From contig JADKIA010000028.1 in NCBI GenBank assembly GCA_016721465.1, positions 186,001-250,000 of the forward strand: DNA of 64,000 nucleotides. The letters run 5' to 3'. How positions within the stretch are numbered: the stretch's first letter is position 1; every line of letters begins with the position of its first letter. The translations under genes and the position numbers were made by a program. Below the pieces are notes generated by a model, which did not search any database, was not told where the DNA came from, and saw only the letters and a list, made by a program, of their open reading frames with translations. The stretch comes from Ideonella sp. Lineage in GTDB: Bacteria; Pseudomonadota; Gammaproteobacteria; Burkholderiales; Burkholderiaceae_C. Of the stretch, positions 35,170 through 45,439 are shown in pieces.

Positions 35170-36418
35170 ATGAATTGGCCCTATGAACTTCAGATCGGCT
35201 GGCGCTACACGCGCGCCGGTCGAGCCGGTCGTCGCAACGGCTTCATCTCCTTCATCTCGGGCGTGTCCATGCTGGGCATTGCACTGGGCGTGGCGGCCTT
35301 GATCATCGTGTTGTCGGTGATGAACGGCTTTCAGAAGGAAGTGCGCGACCGCATGCTGGCGGTGATCGCGCACGTCGAGGTGATCGATTCGCAAGGCGGT
35401 GCCTTGGCCGATTGGCGCACCACCGCTGCGCAGGCCCGCCGCAACCCGGCCGTGGTGGGTGCGGCGCCGTTCATCGCGATGCAGTCGCTGGTGGCCCGCG
35501 GCGACGAAATGCGAGGCGCGGTGATCCGGGGCATCGTGCCGGCCGAAGAAGCCAATATCACCGACGTGGCCAAGCGCCTGCGCGACACCACCTTGGCCAA
35601 GCTGGAGCCCGGCGCATGGCGCATCGTGCTCGGTGTGGAGCTGGCGCGGGCACTGCGTGTACAGGAAGGTGACTCGGTCACCATCGTGGCGCCCGGCGGT
35701 CAGGTGACGCCGGCGGGCGTGGTGCCGCGCATGAAGGCCTTCACCGTAGCCGGCACCTTCGAGTCCGGCCACTATGAGTACGACAGCAGCCTGGCCCTGA
35801 TCCACCTGGAGGACGCGCAGCGCCTGTATCGCCTGGAGGGCCCGAGCGGGGTGCAGCTGCGGCTCGCCGACCCGCAGTCCGCGCGCGAGGTGGCCTCGCA
35901 ACTGGTGGCCCAGGTGGGCACGGGCCTGATGGTGCGCGACTGGACCCGCACCAACCGCAACTGGTTCGATGCGGTGCAGATCGAAAAGCGCATGATGGCC
36001 ATCATCCTCACCCTGATCGTCGCGGTGGCGGCGTTCAACCTGGTGTCCACGCTGGTGATGACGGTGACCGACAAGCGTGCCGACATCGCGATCTTGCGCA
36101 CGCTGGGCGCCAGTCCGCGCTCGGTGATGGCCATCTTCGTGGTGCAGGGCGCGACCAGCGGCATTCTCGGCACGGTGGCCGGTGTGGCCATGGGCCTGTC
36201 GGTGGCCTTCAACATCGACGTGATCGTGCCGGCCATCGAACGGGCGCTGGGCGTGAGCTTCCTGCCCGGCAGCATCTACCTGATCAGCCGCATGCCCAGC
36301 GACCCGCGCTGGGGTGACGTGTGGCCCATCGCGGTGGTCTCGCTGCTGCTGGCGTTCGTGGCCACGCTGTACCCGAGCTGGCGCGCCAGCCGGGTGAATC
36401 CTGCCGAGGCGCTGCGCT

Positions 36419-36426
<8 letters not shown>
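35170..36426 (+). CDS. lolC: Lipoprotein-releasing ABC transporter permease (LolC/LolE)
   Basis: A 418-residue inner-membrane permease extracting lipoproteins from the inner membrane for LolA. The N-terminal motif YELQIGWRYTRAG and FISFISGVSMLGIALGVAAL is characteristic, as are the three C-terminal membrane segments (FNLVSTLVMTVTDKRADIAI with the coupling-helix region LRTLGASPRSVMAIF). The final residues PSWRASRVNPAEALRYE match the family end. A single permease gene is present, as usual for betaproteobacteria, where it presumably acts as a homodimer. The gene overlaps lolD by eight bases. Confidence 0.95.
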
Positions 36427-37117
<691 letters not shown>

Positions 37118-37120
37118 CAC

Positions 37121-38047
37121 ATGGCGGCCTCCAGCCTGCTGGCCCTGATCGACGACATCGCCACCTTGCTCGACGACGTGGCCTTGATGACCAAGGTGGC
37201 GGCCAAGAAGACCGCCGGCGTGCTGGGCGACGATCTGGCACTCAACGCCCAACAGGTGAGCGGCGTCCAGGCCGAGCGCGAGTTGCCGGTGGTCTGGGCC
37301 GTGGCCAAGGGCTCCTTCATCAACAAGGCGATCCTGGTGCCTCTGGCGCTGGCGATCAGCGCCTTCGCGCCCTGGGCGGTGACACCTTTGCTGATGCTGG
37401 GAGGTGCCTACCTGTGCTTCGAGGGTTTCGAGAAGCTCGCTCACCGCTTCCTGCACAGCGCGGACGAAGACCGTGCCCACCACGACGAGTTGGTGGAGGC
37501 GTTGACGCGCGCCGATGTGGACCTGGTGGCGTTCGAGCAGGACAAGGTGCGTGGCGCCGTGCGCACGGATTTCATCCTGTCGGCCGAAATCATCACCATC
37601 GCGCTGGGCACGGTGGCCGGCGCACCGCTGCAGCAACAGCTGCTGGTGCTGTCGGGCATCGCCGTGGCGATGACGATCGGGGTCTACGGTTTCGTCGCCG
37701 GTATCGTCAAACTCGACGACCTGGGCCTGTGGCTCACCCGCCGGCGCAGTGCCTTGGCGCAAGGCACTGGTCGCGCCCTGCTGGTTGCCGCGCCGTGGCT
37801 GATGCGGTTTCTCTCGGTGGCGGGCACCGCGGCGATGTTCCTCGTGGGCGGCAGCATCCTCGTGCATGGATGGCCGCCACTGCATCACGCGATCGAGGCG
37901 CTGGGCTCGGGGGCGTTGGCCTCGTTGCCCGGCCTCTGGCCTTTGCTGGCCGATGCCCTGGTGGGGCTGGCCGCTGGTGCCGTGGTGCTGGCGGCCGTGA
38001 CCGCGGTGCAGCGCCTGCGCGCCCGCGACCGATGGTCGCGGCTTTGA
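37121..38047 (+). CDS. DUF808 family inner-membrane protein
   Basis: A 308-residue membrane protein of the DUF808/YedI family. The soluble N-terminus MAASSLLALIDDIATLLDDV and the phrase KVAAKKTAGVLGDDLALNAQ are typical, as is GSFINKAILVPLALAISAFA followed by LLMLGGAYLCFEGFEKLAH. Several further helices follow. No function is established for the family. It starts three bases after the lolD stop, so it is part of the same operon, although a role in lipoprotein traffic has no other support. Confidence 0.9.
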   Translation: MAASSLLALIDDIATLLDDVALMTKVAAKKTAGVLGDDLALNAQQVSGVQAERELPVVWAVAKGSFINKAILVPLALAISAFAPWAVTPLLMLGGAYLCFEGFEKLAHRFLHSADEDRAHHDELVEALTRADVDLVAFEQDKVRGAVRTDFILSAEIITIALGTVAGAPLQQQLLVLSGIAVAMTIGVYGFVAGIVKLDDLGLWLTRRRSALAQGTGRALLVAAPWLMRFLSVAGTAAMFLVGGSILVHGWPPLHHAIEALGSGALASLPGLWPLLADALVGLAAGAVVLAAVTAVQRLRARDRWSRL

Positions 38048-38051
38048 CGTG

Positions 38052-39164
38052 CTAGGGACGGGGCGCGACGGCCTGTCGTTGCGCCTTGACGGCCTGCCCC
38101 AGCTCGATCACGGCCAGGGCGTAGTAAGCCGACCAGTTGTAGCGCGTGACGACATAAAAATTCTGCGTGCCCGCCAAGTGGCTGGGCGCGGCATCGCCAT
38201 TCTGCAATTCGATCAAGGCCAGGGGACCGTCGTGGGCCCAGGCTTGCTCGGGCAGCGCCGCGCCGCGCTCGGCCATTTGCTGCGCACTGAAGCTGGGCAC
38301 GATGTCGGGCAACAACAGGGTGGCGCGGTCGGCGGTGTCCACCGGCGGCTTGGCGGCGAAGTGCGTCGGCATTCCGGACTTCCAGCCGAAGGCGGCCAGA
38401 TAGTTGGCCACGCTGCCGATCACGTCGGCCGGGCTGCCCGCCATGTCGATGTGGCCGTCGCGGTCGAAATCGACGGCGTACTTCAGGATGCTGCTGGGCA
38501 TGAACTGGCCCAGTCCCATCGCACCGGCGTACGAGCCCTTGAAGCTGGCCGGCGACTGGCCCTCGCGTTGGGCCAGCACCAGCAACTGGGCCAGTTCTTC
38601 CCGGAAGAACGGGCTGCGGTCCTTGCGCCCCGGTGGGAAGTCGAATGCGAGCGTGGCCAAGGCATCGAGCACGCGGAAGCCTCCGGTCATGCGGCCGTAG
38701 AAGGTCTCAACGCCGATGATGCCGATGATCAGCTCGGCCGGCACGCCGAACTGGCGCTCGGCCGCATCCAGCCAGGCCTCGTTGGCCTGCCAGAAGCCCA
38801 GGCCGGCGCGGATGCGCTGGGGTTCAACGAAGCGCCCCCGATAGGCCGCCCAGTTCTTCGCCGTGCCCACGGCGGGCGGCATGATCAGGCGCGCCACACT
38901 GGGCAGGTAGCGGGCCTGGGCCAGCGCACTCTCCACCCAGGTTCGGTCGAGCTGGCGTGATTCGGCCAGTTCGGCCGCGAAGCGCATGACATCGTCGCGT
39001 CGCCCGTAGGTGACCTGGTCTGGCGCGTGATCCGAGTGCACGGCACTGCGCTGGCGCAGCTTGGCCGCCGCGGCCGCCTGCACCTCGGCGGACGGCGTGG
39101 ACAGCAGCGTGGTGCAGGCCAGCACCAGGCGCCAGCCAGGGGACAACAAGCGGGACGAGACCAT
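38052..39164 (-). CDS. mltB: Lytic murein transglycosylase B
   Basis: A 370-residue peptidoglycan lytic transglycosylase of the MltB family. It has an N-terminal export segment (MVSSRLLSPGWRLVLACTTL) with a possible but imperfect lipobox (VLAC). The catalytic Glu is in IIGVETFYGRMTGGFRVLDA. Typical blocks are AKNWAAYRGRFVEPQRIRAG, SYAGAMGLGQFMPSSILKYA, DFDRDGHIDMAGSPADVIGS and NYLAAFGWKSGMP. It cleaves glycan strands to 1,6-anhydromuropeptides in the periplasm. The ATG at 39164 lies eight bases beyond the stop of the transglutaminase gene. It converges with the DUF808 gene. Confidence 0.94.
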   Translation of the reverse strand: MVSSRLLSPGWRLVLACTTLLSTPSAEVQAAAAAKLRQRSAVHSDHAPDQVTYGRRDDVMRFAAELAESRQLDRTWVESALAQARYLPSVARLIMPPAVGTAKNWAAYRGRFVEPQRIRAGLGFWQANEAWLDAAERQFGVPAELIIGIIGVETFYGRMTGGFRVLDALATLAFDFPPGRKDRSPFFREELAQLLVLAQREGQSPASFKGSYAGAMGLGQFMPSSILKYAVDFDRDGHIDMAGSPADVIGSVANYLAAFGWKSGMPTHFAAKPPVDTADRATLLLPDIVPSFSAQQMAERGAALPEQAWAHDGPLALIELQNGDAAPSHLAGTQNFYVVTRYNWSAYYALAVIELGQAVKAQRQAVAPRP

Positions 39165-39171
39165 GCAGCAA

Positions 39172-41241
39172 TTATCGCGGTGCGCTGCGCTGCTGTTTGC
39201 GCAGTGCGCGGCAGACCTGCACGAAACGCTGGTTCCATTCGCTGCCGGGCACATGGTGGCCATTCGGGCCATAACGCAGGCGGTCCAGGGTCTCCAGGGA
39301 CTGCGCGAGCGACTCTGCCCTGGCGCCAAGCGCGACGCGGGTGCGTTGAGCCAAGGTGCGCGGCCCATCCTGGGGTTGCGATGTCACGCCCAGCTGCTGC
39401 AAATGCGCGCGAATGCGCGCATGCAGACGCATCCAGGGGTCGGTGCGGCGCTTGTCGATCCAGGCCCAAGAAGCCGCCACCAGGGCGAGTGCGCTCAACA
39501 TCAGCAGCAGCACCAACACCAGATCACGCCAGTCGGGCGTGGCCACGCCGAGCTCCTGCAGCAGGTCGAACTGACGTGCCCGCGAGTAGCTCATCACCCA
39601 CTGGTTCCAGCGGTTGTCCATGCTCTCCCACATGCGACGCAGGTCCTTGGCCAGCGCGGGGTTCATGCTCTGCAGGGCACCGGCCACCAGTCCGGTGCGC
39701 GGCACCAGGGAGCGGCTGGCGCTGATGCGCTCCGGGGCCACTGCGGCGGTCGGGTCGGCGCGGCGCCAGCCCTGGCCCGGCATCCAGTATTCGGCCCAGG
39801 CGTGGGCATTGCTCTGGCGCACCACGCGCCAGCCGTCCGCATCCGGCGCCTCGGCACCCTGGTAGCCGGTGACCACCCGTGCGGGCACCCCCATGGCGCG
39901 CATCATCAGCACGAAGCTCACCGCGAAGTGCTCGCAAAAGCCCGCCCGGCGATCGAACCAGAACTCGTCCACCGCGTCGCGGCCATAGACGCCCGGTGCC
40001 AGGGTGTAGCTGAAGGATTCGGTGGCGATGTGGCGCAGCAATTCCGCCGCCAAGGTATCGGCCGAGGCCCCGGCCCATTGCGGCTGCCGGAGCAGGTCTT
40101 GCGCCCACTGCACCGAGCGCGGGTTGCTGCCTTCGGGCAGCAGGGTCAGCGCGCCGAGTACCGGGTCCATCGTCAGCGGCCCATGCGAGAACCGGGGCCA
40201 GGCGCGCGCGGACAGCCGCACGCGCTCGGCGACGATGCGGTCGGTGTGCCAGCGCAGGTCACCGTCCAGCTGCGCCGACCAGCCGGGCAGCAGGGGCTGA
40301 TCGTCGTGCCGCGGCGGCGTCGCCTCGAGCAGGGGCAGCAGCGGCAGCCGGATGGGCTCGAGGATGATGTCGTAGTCCACGGGACGACCCGACAGGCGCA
40401 GCTCGACCTTGGCTTGCGCCGGCGACGCAATGGGCAGCACGCGCCACTCCACGCCGTCGAAAATCGACAGCACCGGCCCGCGGAAGTACAGCGTCGACGG
40501 CGGCGGCGCGGTGCTGTCGAAGCGGATGCGAAACGCGATGGCGTCGTCGTTGGCCACCTCGGCCATCTGACCCAGGCGCAGGCTGCTGGACAGGCCGGTG
40601 CGGCCCACCGCGTCCTGCGGCAGGCCCCACAGCGGGCCGATGCGCGGGAACAGCAGGAACAGCCCCACCATCAGGGGCAGGCCCAGCAAGACCGAGCGTG
40701 CGGCGATGCCCGCGGCGCGCTTCAGCGGTGGTTTGCCCACGGGCATGCTCGACAGCACCTGCGCCGTCAGCAAGCCCCAGGTGGACACCGCCATGGACAG
40801 CCCGATCAGCAGTGATTGCGAGTACAGGCACTGCGTGAGCGCGAGAAAGAAGCCCAGGAAGAACACCACCAAGGCGTCGCGCCGGCCACGCATTTCCAGC
40901 ATCTTCAGGGCCAGCAGCACCACCAGCATGGACACGCCGGCCTCCTTGCCCAGCAGGCTGCGCTCGGTGAGCAGGGTCAGACCTGCGGCCACGACCATCA
41001 CCGCGATCACCGCGCTGCGCCCAGGCAAGGGGCCATTGGCCATCGCGATCCAGCCACGCCAGAACAACAGCACGGTGGCCAGCGCCGTGCACCAACCGGC
41101 CAGGTGGGTGGTGTGTGGCAGGATGGTCCAGGCCACCACGCCCAGCTGGAACAGCGTGTCGCGTGCCTCACGTGGCAGGCGGCTCCAGCCCGCCCAGGTG
41201 GGCAGGGCAGTGAATCCCGCGGGCAGCTTGCGGCCGATCAT
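39172..41241 (-). CDS. TgpA-type membrane transglutaminase-like protein
   Basis: A 689-residue protein with five or six N-terminal membrane helices (DUF3488: LFQLGVVAWTILPHTTHLAG and following), a periplasmic transglutaminase-like domain and a last helix near residue 585 (LVLVLLLMLSALALVAASWA) with a cytoplasmic C-terminal DUF4129-like part. The catalytic triad is visible: Cys in RRAGFCEHFAVSF, His in RQSNAHAWAEYW, Asp in WRRADPTAAV. Pseudomonas TgpA of this architecture is essential and affects the cell envelope. The start at 41241 overlaps the DUF58 stop by four bases (ATGA). The MoxR-DUF58-TgpA order is a conserved operon. Confidence 0.93.
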   Translation of the reverse strand: MIGRKLPAGFTALPTWAGWSRLPREARDTLFQLGVVAWTILPHTTHLAGWCTALATVLLFWRGWIAMANGPLPGRSAVIAVMVVAAGLTLLTERSLLGKEAGVSMLVVLLALKMLEMRGRRDALVVFFLGFFLALTQCLYSQSLLIGLSMAVSTWGLLTAQVLSSMPVGKPPLKRAAGIAARSVLLGLPLMVGLFLLFPRIGPLWGLPQDAVGRTGLSSSLRLGQMAEVANDDAIAFRIRFDSTAPPPSTLYFRGPVLSIFDGVEWRVLPIASPAQAKVELRLSGRPVDYDIILEPIRLPLLPLLEATPPRHDDQPLLPGWSAQLDGDLRWHTDRIVAERVRLSARAWPRFSHGPLTMDPVLGALTLLPEGSNPRSVQWAQDLLRQPQWAGASADTLAAELLRHIATESFSYTLAPGVYGRDAVDEFWFDRRAGFCEHFAVSFVLMMRAMGVPARVVTGYQGAEAPDADGWRVVRQSNAHAWAEYWMPGQGWRRADPTAAVAPERISASRSLVPRTGLVAGALQSMNPALAKDLRRMWESMDNRWNQWVMSYSRARQFDLLQELGVATPDWRDLVLVLLLMLSALALVAASWAWIDKRRTDPWMRLHARIRAHLQQLGVTSQPQDGPRTLAQRTRVALGARAESLAQSLETLDRLRYGPNGHHVPGSEWNQRFVQVCRALRKQQRSAPR

Positions 41242-42197
41242 CGGCCCGCACCATTTGGCCAGCAGGCCAGCACCTGCAAGGCGGCCCGGCGGTGGCCCTC
41301 GCCGGTGTCGCAGCCCAGTTCCAGCCCCGGCAGGCGCAGCCCGAAGTGCAGGCCCAGGCGGTCTGCAGCCTGCACCCAGGCGGTCAGTCGCGACATCTGG
41401 GCCTCCAAGCCACCGGCCATGCCGGCAGGCAGGTCCAGCCACAAGGTCTGGTTGACCCCGGTGCTGGCATCGCGGCTGATCATCTCGTTGCTGCGCGCCA
41501 TCTTCTTCCACACCACCAGGCGCAGGGGGTCACCACGCCGATAGGCACGCACGCCTTCGAATTCGCTGCCGTCGCCCTGGTGGCTGGTTCGCGCGCCGCC
41601 TGGGGCAGACTGCGGCGCCGGCAGTGCCTGCGCCGGTTGCTCCGGTTTGGGGTACACCAGCACCTCGGCAGCGGGGCGCCACACCGTCCAGGCGCGAAAC
41701 AGGCCGAGTGGAAAGTTGGACTCGACCATGATGGTGGGCAGCACATGGCGTCCGCGCCGCGGTGGCACGAAGCTCAGGCGCGCGGCGCCCATGCCGTGGT
41801 CGGGCACGTCCACCCAGGCCTTGCCGTGGTGGTCGGCGCGGTAGATGCCCAGACCGATGCCCACACGCTCGCGGCCGGGGTTGTCCAGCACGATGTCGAC
41901 GGCCGCCGGCTCTTCGGCGAACACCGGTTGCGGGCTGCGCACGCGCAGGGTCAGGCCACGCAGGTTGGCGTGGGTCTGGTGCATGCCGGCCAGGCCGGCA
42001 CCGCACAGCAAGAAGGTGAGCGCATAGCCCAGGTTGAGCTGGTAGTTGATCGAGGCCAGCAGCATCACCACCAGCGTGATCGCGAAGGCCCAACCGGCGC
42101 GGGTGGGCAGGATGTAGATGGTGGACTGCGTCAGCACCCAGCTGTCACTGCGTGGCAGGCGGTGTTCCAGGTACCGGCCGAGCCATTCCAGGATCAT
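41238..42197 (-). CDS. DUF58 domain protein
   Basis: A 319-residue protein with two N-terminal membrane helices (GWAFAITLVVMLLASINYQL; LGYALTFLLCGAGLAGMH) and a C-terminal von Willebrand A-like DUF58 domain. The DUF58 hallmark GSEFEGVRAYRRGDPLRLVV followed by WKKMAR is present. These proteins pair with MoxR ATPases. The start is the ATG at 42197, with GAGGGG upstream. It lies 28 bases after the MoxR gene and overlaps the transglutaminase gene. The family is thought to bind metal through the vWA fold; the cellular role is not settled. Confidence 0.92.
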   Translation of the reverse strand: MILEWLGRYLEHRLPRSDSWVLTQSTIYILPTRAGWAFAITLVVMLLASINYQLNLGYALTFLLCGAGLAGMHQTHANLRGLTLRVRSPQPVFAEEPAAVDIVLDNPGRERVGIGLGIYRADHHGKAWVDVPDHGMGAARLSFVPPRRGRHVLPTIMVESNFPLGLFRAWTVWRPAAEVLVYPKPEQPAQALPAPQSAPGGARTSHQGDGSEFEGVRAYRRGDPLRLVVWKKMARSNEMISRDASTGVNQTLWLDLPAGMAGGLEAQMSRLTAWVQAADRLGLHFGLRLPGLELGCDTGEGHRRAALQVLACWPNGAGR

Positions 42198-42225
42198 GGG
42201 CAGCCCCTCGAGCCGAGCGCCGGAC

Positions 42226-43155
42226 TCAAGGCAGCCCGATCGCCTCCACCATGGCCCGCACCTGTTCCAGGCGGCCACGGCCGGCACTGGCCACGGGCAC
42301 CAGGCGGTGGGCGGCGGTTTGCGGCAGGATGGCCTGCAGGTCGTCCGGCGCCACGTAGTCGCGCTGCGCGAGCAGCGCCCGGGCCCGTGCTGCGCGCAGG
42401 ATGGCCATGCCAGCACGCGGCGACAGGCCCTCGACGAACCATTGGCCCGAGCGCGTGGCCGCGATCAGGGCCTGCAGGTAGTCCAGCAAGGCGTCGGACA
42501 CATGCACCTGAAGCACCGCCGCCTGGGCCTCGCGCAGCTCATCGGGGGTCATCACGGCGCCGCGCTTGTGGGCCAGGTGGCGGCGGTCCTCACCGGCCAG
42601 CAGCGCGCGCTCGGACAAGCGGTCGGGATAGCCCAGCGTGATGCACATGAGAAAGCGATCGAGCTGACTCTCGGGCAGCGGAAAGGTGCCCAGCTGATCG
42701 GTCGGGTTCTGCGTGGCGATCACGAAGAACGGGTCGGGCAGGGCGCGGGTGTCGTTCTCCACCGTCACCTGCTGTTCCTCCATGGCCTCGAGCAGTGCGC
42801 TCTGCGTCTTCGGCCCTGCGCGGTTGATCTCGTCGGCCAGAAGCACCTGCGTGAACACCGGGCCATGATGGAAGACAAAGGCTTCCTTGCTGCGCTCGAA
42901 CACACTCACACCGATCAGGTCCGATGGCATCAGATCGGCGGTGAACTGAACCCGGGAGAACTTCAGCCCCAACGAGATGGCCAGGGCGTGCGCCAAGGTG
43001 GTCTTGCCCACGCCGGGCACGTCTTCGATCAGCAGGTGGCCGCCGGCCAGCAGGCAGGCGATGCAGTCTTCGATCTGGGCGCGTTTGCCAACGATGATCG
43101 TGCTAATCTGGTCGGTCAAGCGCACCAGGCGCTTCGCAAGGTCTGGATCAGCCAT
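42226..43155 (-). CDS. MoxR family AAA+ ATPase
   Basis: A 309-residue AAA+ chaperone-like ATPase. Walker A is EDVPGVGKTTLA, Walker B is VLLADEINRAGPKTQSALLE, sensor 1 lies in FFVIATQNPTDQLGTFPLPE, and the conserved ESQLDRFLM segment follows. The C-terminal lid includes GLSPRAGMAILRAARARALL. MoxR proteins act with DUF58/vWA partners in maturation or envelope stress. The ATG at 43155 starts MADPDLAKRLVRL; another ATG 12 bases upstream is possible. It is the first gene of the operon and divergent from the deacetylase gene, with only 37 bases between starts. Confidence 0.94.
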   Translation of the reverse strand: MADPDLAKRLVRLTDQISTIIVGKRAQIEDCIACLLAGGHLLIEDVPGVGKTTLAHALAISLGLKFSRVQFTADLMPSDLIGVSVFERSKEAFVFHHGPVFTQVLLADEINRAGPKTQSALLEAMEEQQVTVENDTRALPDPFFVIATQNPTDQLGTFPLPESQLDRFLMCITLGYPDRLSERALLAGEDRRHLAHKRGAVMTPDELREAQAAVLQVHVSDALLDYLQALIAATRSGQWFVEGLSPRAGMAILRAARARALLAQRDYVAPDDLQAILPQTAAHRLVPVASAGRGRLEQVRAMVEAIGLP

Positions 43156-43192
43156 GCGTGGCACCATAGCGGAAAAGTAACCCAGTCCAACG

Positions 43193-44128
43193 ATGTCCAC
43201 TGCCTTCTTCACGCACGCCGAGTGCCGTTTGCACGATATGGGCGAGGGCCACCCCGAGTGCCCGCAACGCCTTGACGCCATTGCCGATCAACTGCTGGCT
43301 TCCGGCCTGGACATCGCGCTGAATCACCGCGACGCGCCGCTGGCCACCATCGAGCAGATCGAGCGCGCACACACCGCCAACTACGTCACCCAGCTCAAGG
43401 ACTTCATGGAGCAGGTGCAGGGCAGCGGCGAATCGCGCCACCTGGACATGGACACCGTCGTGTGCCCCGGCACCTGGCGTGCCGCGCTGCGCTCGGCCGG
43501 TGCCGCCGTGGCGGCCACCGAGGCGGTGTACCGCGGGGAGGTGCGCAACGCTTTCTGCGCCACGCGCCCACCCGGCCACCATGCCACGCGCGACGAGACC
43601 ATGGGCTTCTGCTTCTTCAACAACGTGGCGATTGCGGCACGTCATGCGCTGGACGTGCTGGGTGTCAAGCGCGTGGCCATCATCGACTTCGATGTGCACC
43701 ATGGCAATGGCACCGAGGACATCATCGCCGGCGACGAGCGCATCCTGATGGCCAGCTTCTTCCAGGACAAGCTCTACCCGAACTGCGGCGGTGTGCCCAA
43801 GGGCACCAACATGATCAATGTGCCCATCCCGGCCTACACGCGGGGCATGGAGATCCGCGAGATCATCGACGCGATGTGGATGCCGCGGCTGGAGGAGTTC
43901 CGTCCGGAGATGCTGTTCATCTCGGCCGGCTTCGATGCCCATCGCGAGGACGATCTCGGCCAACTGGGCTTGGTGGAGGCGGACTACGAATGGATCACCC
44001 GCCGCCTGGTGGGACTGGCCGATCGGCATTGCCAGGGGCGGGTGGTGTCGTGCCTGGAAGGTGGCTACGCCTTGTCCGCGCTGGCGCGCAGCGTCGTGAC
44101 CCACGTGCGGGTGCTGGCCGACGTTTGA
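43193..44128 (+). CDS. Histone-deacetylase-superfamily amidohydrolase
   Basis: A 311-residue zinc amidohydrolase of the class II HDAC / acetylpolyamine amidohydrolase superfamily. The N-terminus has GEGHPECPQRLDAI. The active-site loop is RPPGHHATRDETMGFCFFNN with the His-His dyad, and zinc ligands lie in IDFDVHHGNGTEDI and SAGFDAHREDDLG. GGYALSAL ends the fold. Bacterial members deacetylate acetylated amines or lysine; the substrate here cannot be told. The gene diverges from the moxR operon and precedes an MscS channel by 18 bases. Confidence 0.94.
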   Translation: MSTAFFTHAECRLHDMGEGHPECPQRLDAIADQLLASGLDIALNHRDAPLATIEQIERAHTANYVTQLKDFMEQVQGSGESRHLDMDTVVCPGTWRAALRSAGAAVAATEAVYRGEVRNAFCATRPPGHHATRDETMGFCFFNNVAIAARHALDVLGVKRVAIIDFDVHHGNGTEDIIAGDERILMASFFQDKLYPNCGGVPKGTNMINVPIPAYTRGMEIREIIDAMWMPRLEEFRPEMLFISAGFDAHREDDLGQLGLVEADYEWITRRLVGLADRHCQGRVVSCLEGGYALSALARSVVTHVRVLADV

Positions 44129-44146
44129 CCGATCGACGTCCGCCCG

Positions 44147-45424
44147 ATGCAGGTCATTGACTCGCTGCCGGATCTGTTCGATGCGCTCACCCGCCCGGCG
44201 GCGCTGGCCGAGCTGGCGGTGCTGGTTGCTTGCACGGCCCTGGCCTGGGGCATCGTGCGGCTTGCCCGACGCGACCAGACCAGCGGCATCCTGTTCGGCG
44301 AGCGCGGCTTCGATGGGGTGCTGTTTCCGCTGCTGATGCTGGGGCTGACCCTGCTGGCGCGCTGGCTGCTGGTGTCGCGCCTGCACCTGGCGGTGCTGAA
44401 GCTGGCCGTGCCGATCCTGGCCAGCCTGGCCCTCATCCGTGTCATCGTGCGCGTGCTGCACGTGGCGTTCCCCAAGTCGCTGGTGGTCCGTGCGCTGGAG
44501 CGCACCGTCTCCTGGCTGGTGTGGATCGGCCTGGTGCTTTGGCTCACCGACCTGCTACCGCTGGTGCTGGCCGAGATGGAGGCCATGCGCTGGCACATCG
44601 CCGGCAGCAGCGTCAGCCTGCGCAGCCTGGTCGAGGGCGCGCTGTCGGCCGTGGTGGTGCTGGTGTTGATGCTGTGGCTCTCGGCCTCGATCGAGGCGCG
44701 GCTGATGGCGGCCGACAGCGTGAACCTGTCGGTGCGCAAGATCATGGCCAACGCCACGCGCGCCTTGCTGCTGCTGGTGGGGCTGCTGCTGGCGCTTTCG
44801 GCGGCCGGCATCCCGCTCGGCGCACTGTCGGTCCTGGGCGGCGCGGCGGGTGTGGGCATCGGGCTGGGCCTGCAGAAGCTGGCGGCCAACTACGTGTCGG
44901 GTTTCGTCATCCTGGCCGAGCGCTCGCTGCGCATCGGCGACATGGTCAAGGTCGACAACTTCGAAGGCCGAATCACCGACATCACGACCCGCTACACGGT
45001 GATCCGCGCGCAAAACGGCCGTGAGTCCATCGTGCCCAACGAGTTGCTGGTGACGCAGCGGGTGGAGAACAGCTCGTTTGCCGACCCCAAGGTGGCGATG
45101 ACCACGGTGGTGCAGGTGGCCTACGGCACCGATCTGGCGGCCGTGATGCCCTCCTTGGCCGCGGCCGTGCAGGCCGTGCAGCGCGTGCTGGCCGACCCGG
45201 CGCCGGCGGTGCAGTTGTCGCAGTTCGCGGCCGATGGCCTCGAGCTCACCATCGTCTACTGGATCGCCGACCTGGAAAACGGCCAGGGCAATGTGCGCAG
45301 TGACGTCAACTTGGCGGTGCTGGCGGCCTTGACGACGGCGGGGGTGGAGATTCCGTTCCCGCAACGCGTGATGCACGCCGTTCCAGCGCAAACGCAGGCG
45401 GCCCAGCCTCCCGCCAACGCCTGA
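44147..45424 (+). CDS. MscS family mechanosensitive channel
   Basis: A 425-residue channel protein with an N-terminal array of about five membrane helices and a pore-lining helix followed by the MscS beta domain: GGAAGVGIGLGLQKLAANYV, SGFVILAERSLRIGDMVKVD, GRITDITTRYTVIRAQNGRE, SIVPNELLVTQRVENSS. The C-terminal alpha-beta domain follows. It releases solutes on hypo-osmotic shock. The ATG at 44147 comes 18 bases after the deacetylase gene, with which it is likely co-transcribed. It converges with the fumarase gene. Confidence 0.94.
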   Translation: MQVIDSLPDLFDALTRPAALAELAVLVACTALAWGIVRLARRDQTSGILFGERGFDGVLFPLLMLGLTLLARWLLVSRLHLAVLKLAVPILASLALIRVIVRVLHVAFPKSLVVRALERTVSWLVWIGLVLWLTDLLPLVLAEMEAMRWHIAGSSVSLRSLVEGALSAVVVLVLMLWLSASIEARLMAADSVNLSVRKIMANATRALLLLVGLLLALSAAGIPLGALSVLGGAAGVGIGLGLQKLAANYVSGFVILAERSLRIGDMVKVDNFEGRITDITTRYTVIRAQNGRESIVPNELLVTQRVENSSFADPKVAMTTVVQVAYGTDLAAVMPSLAAAVQAVQRVLADPAPAVQLSQFAADGLELTIVYWIADLENGQGNVRSDVNLAVLAALTTAGVEIPFPQRVMHAVPAQTQAAQPPANA

Positions 45425-45439
45425 GCGACGCGTGCTGCG

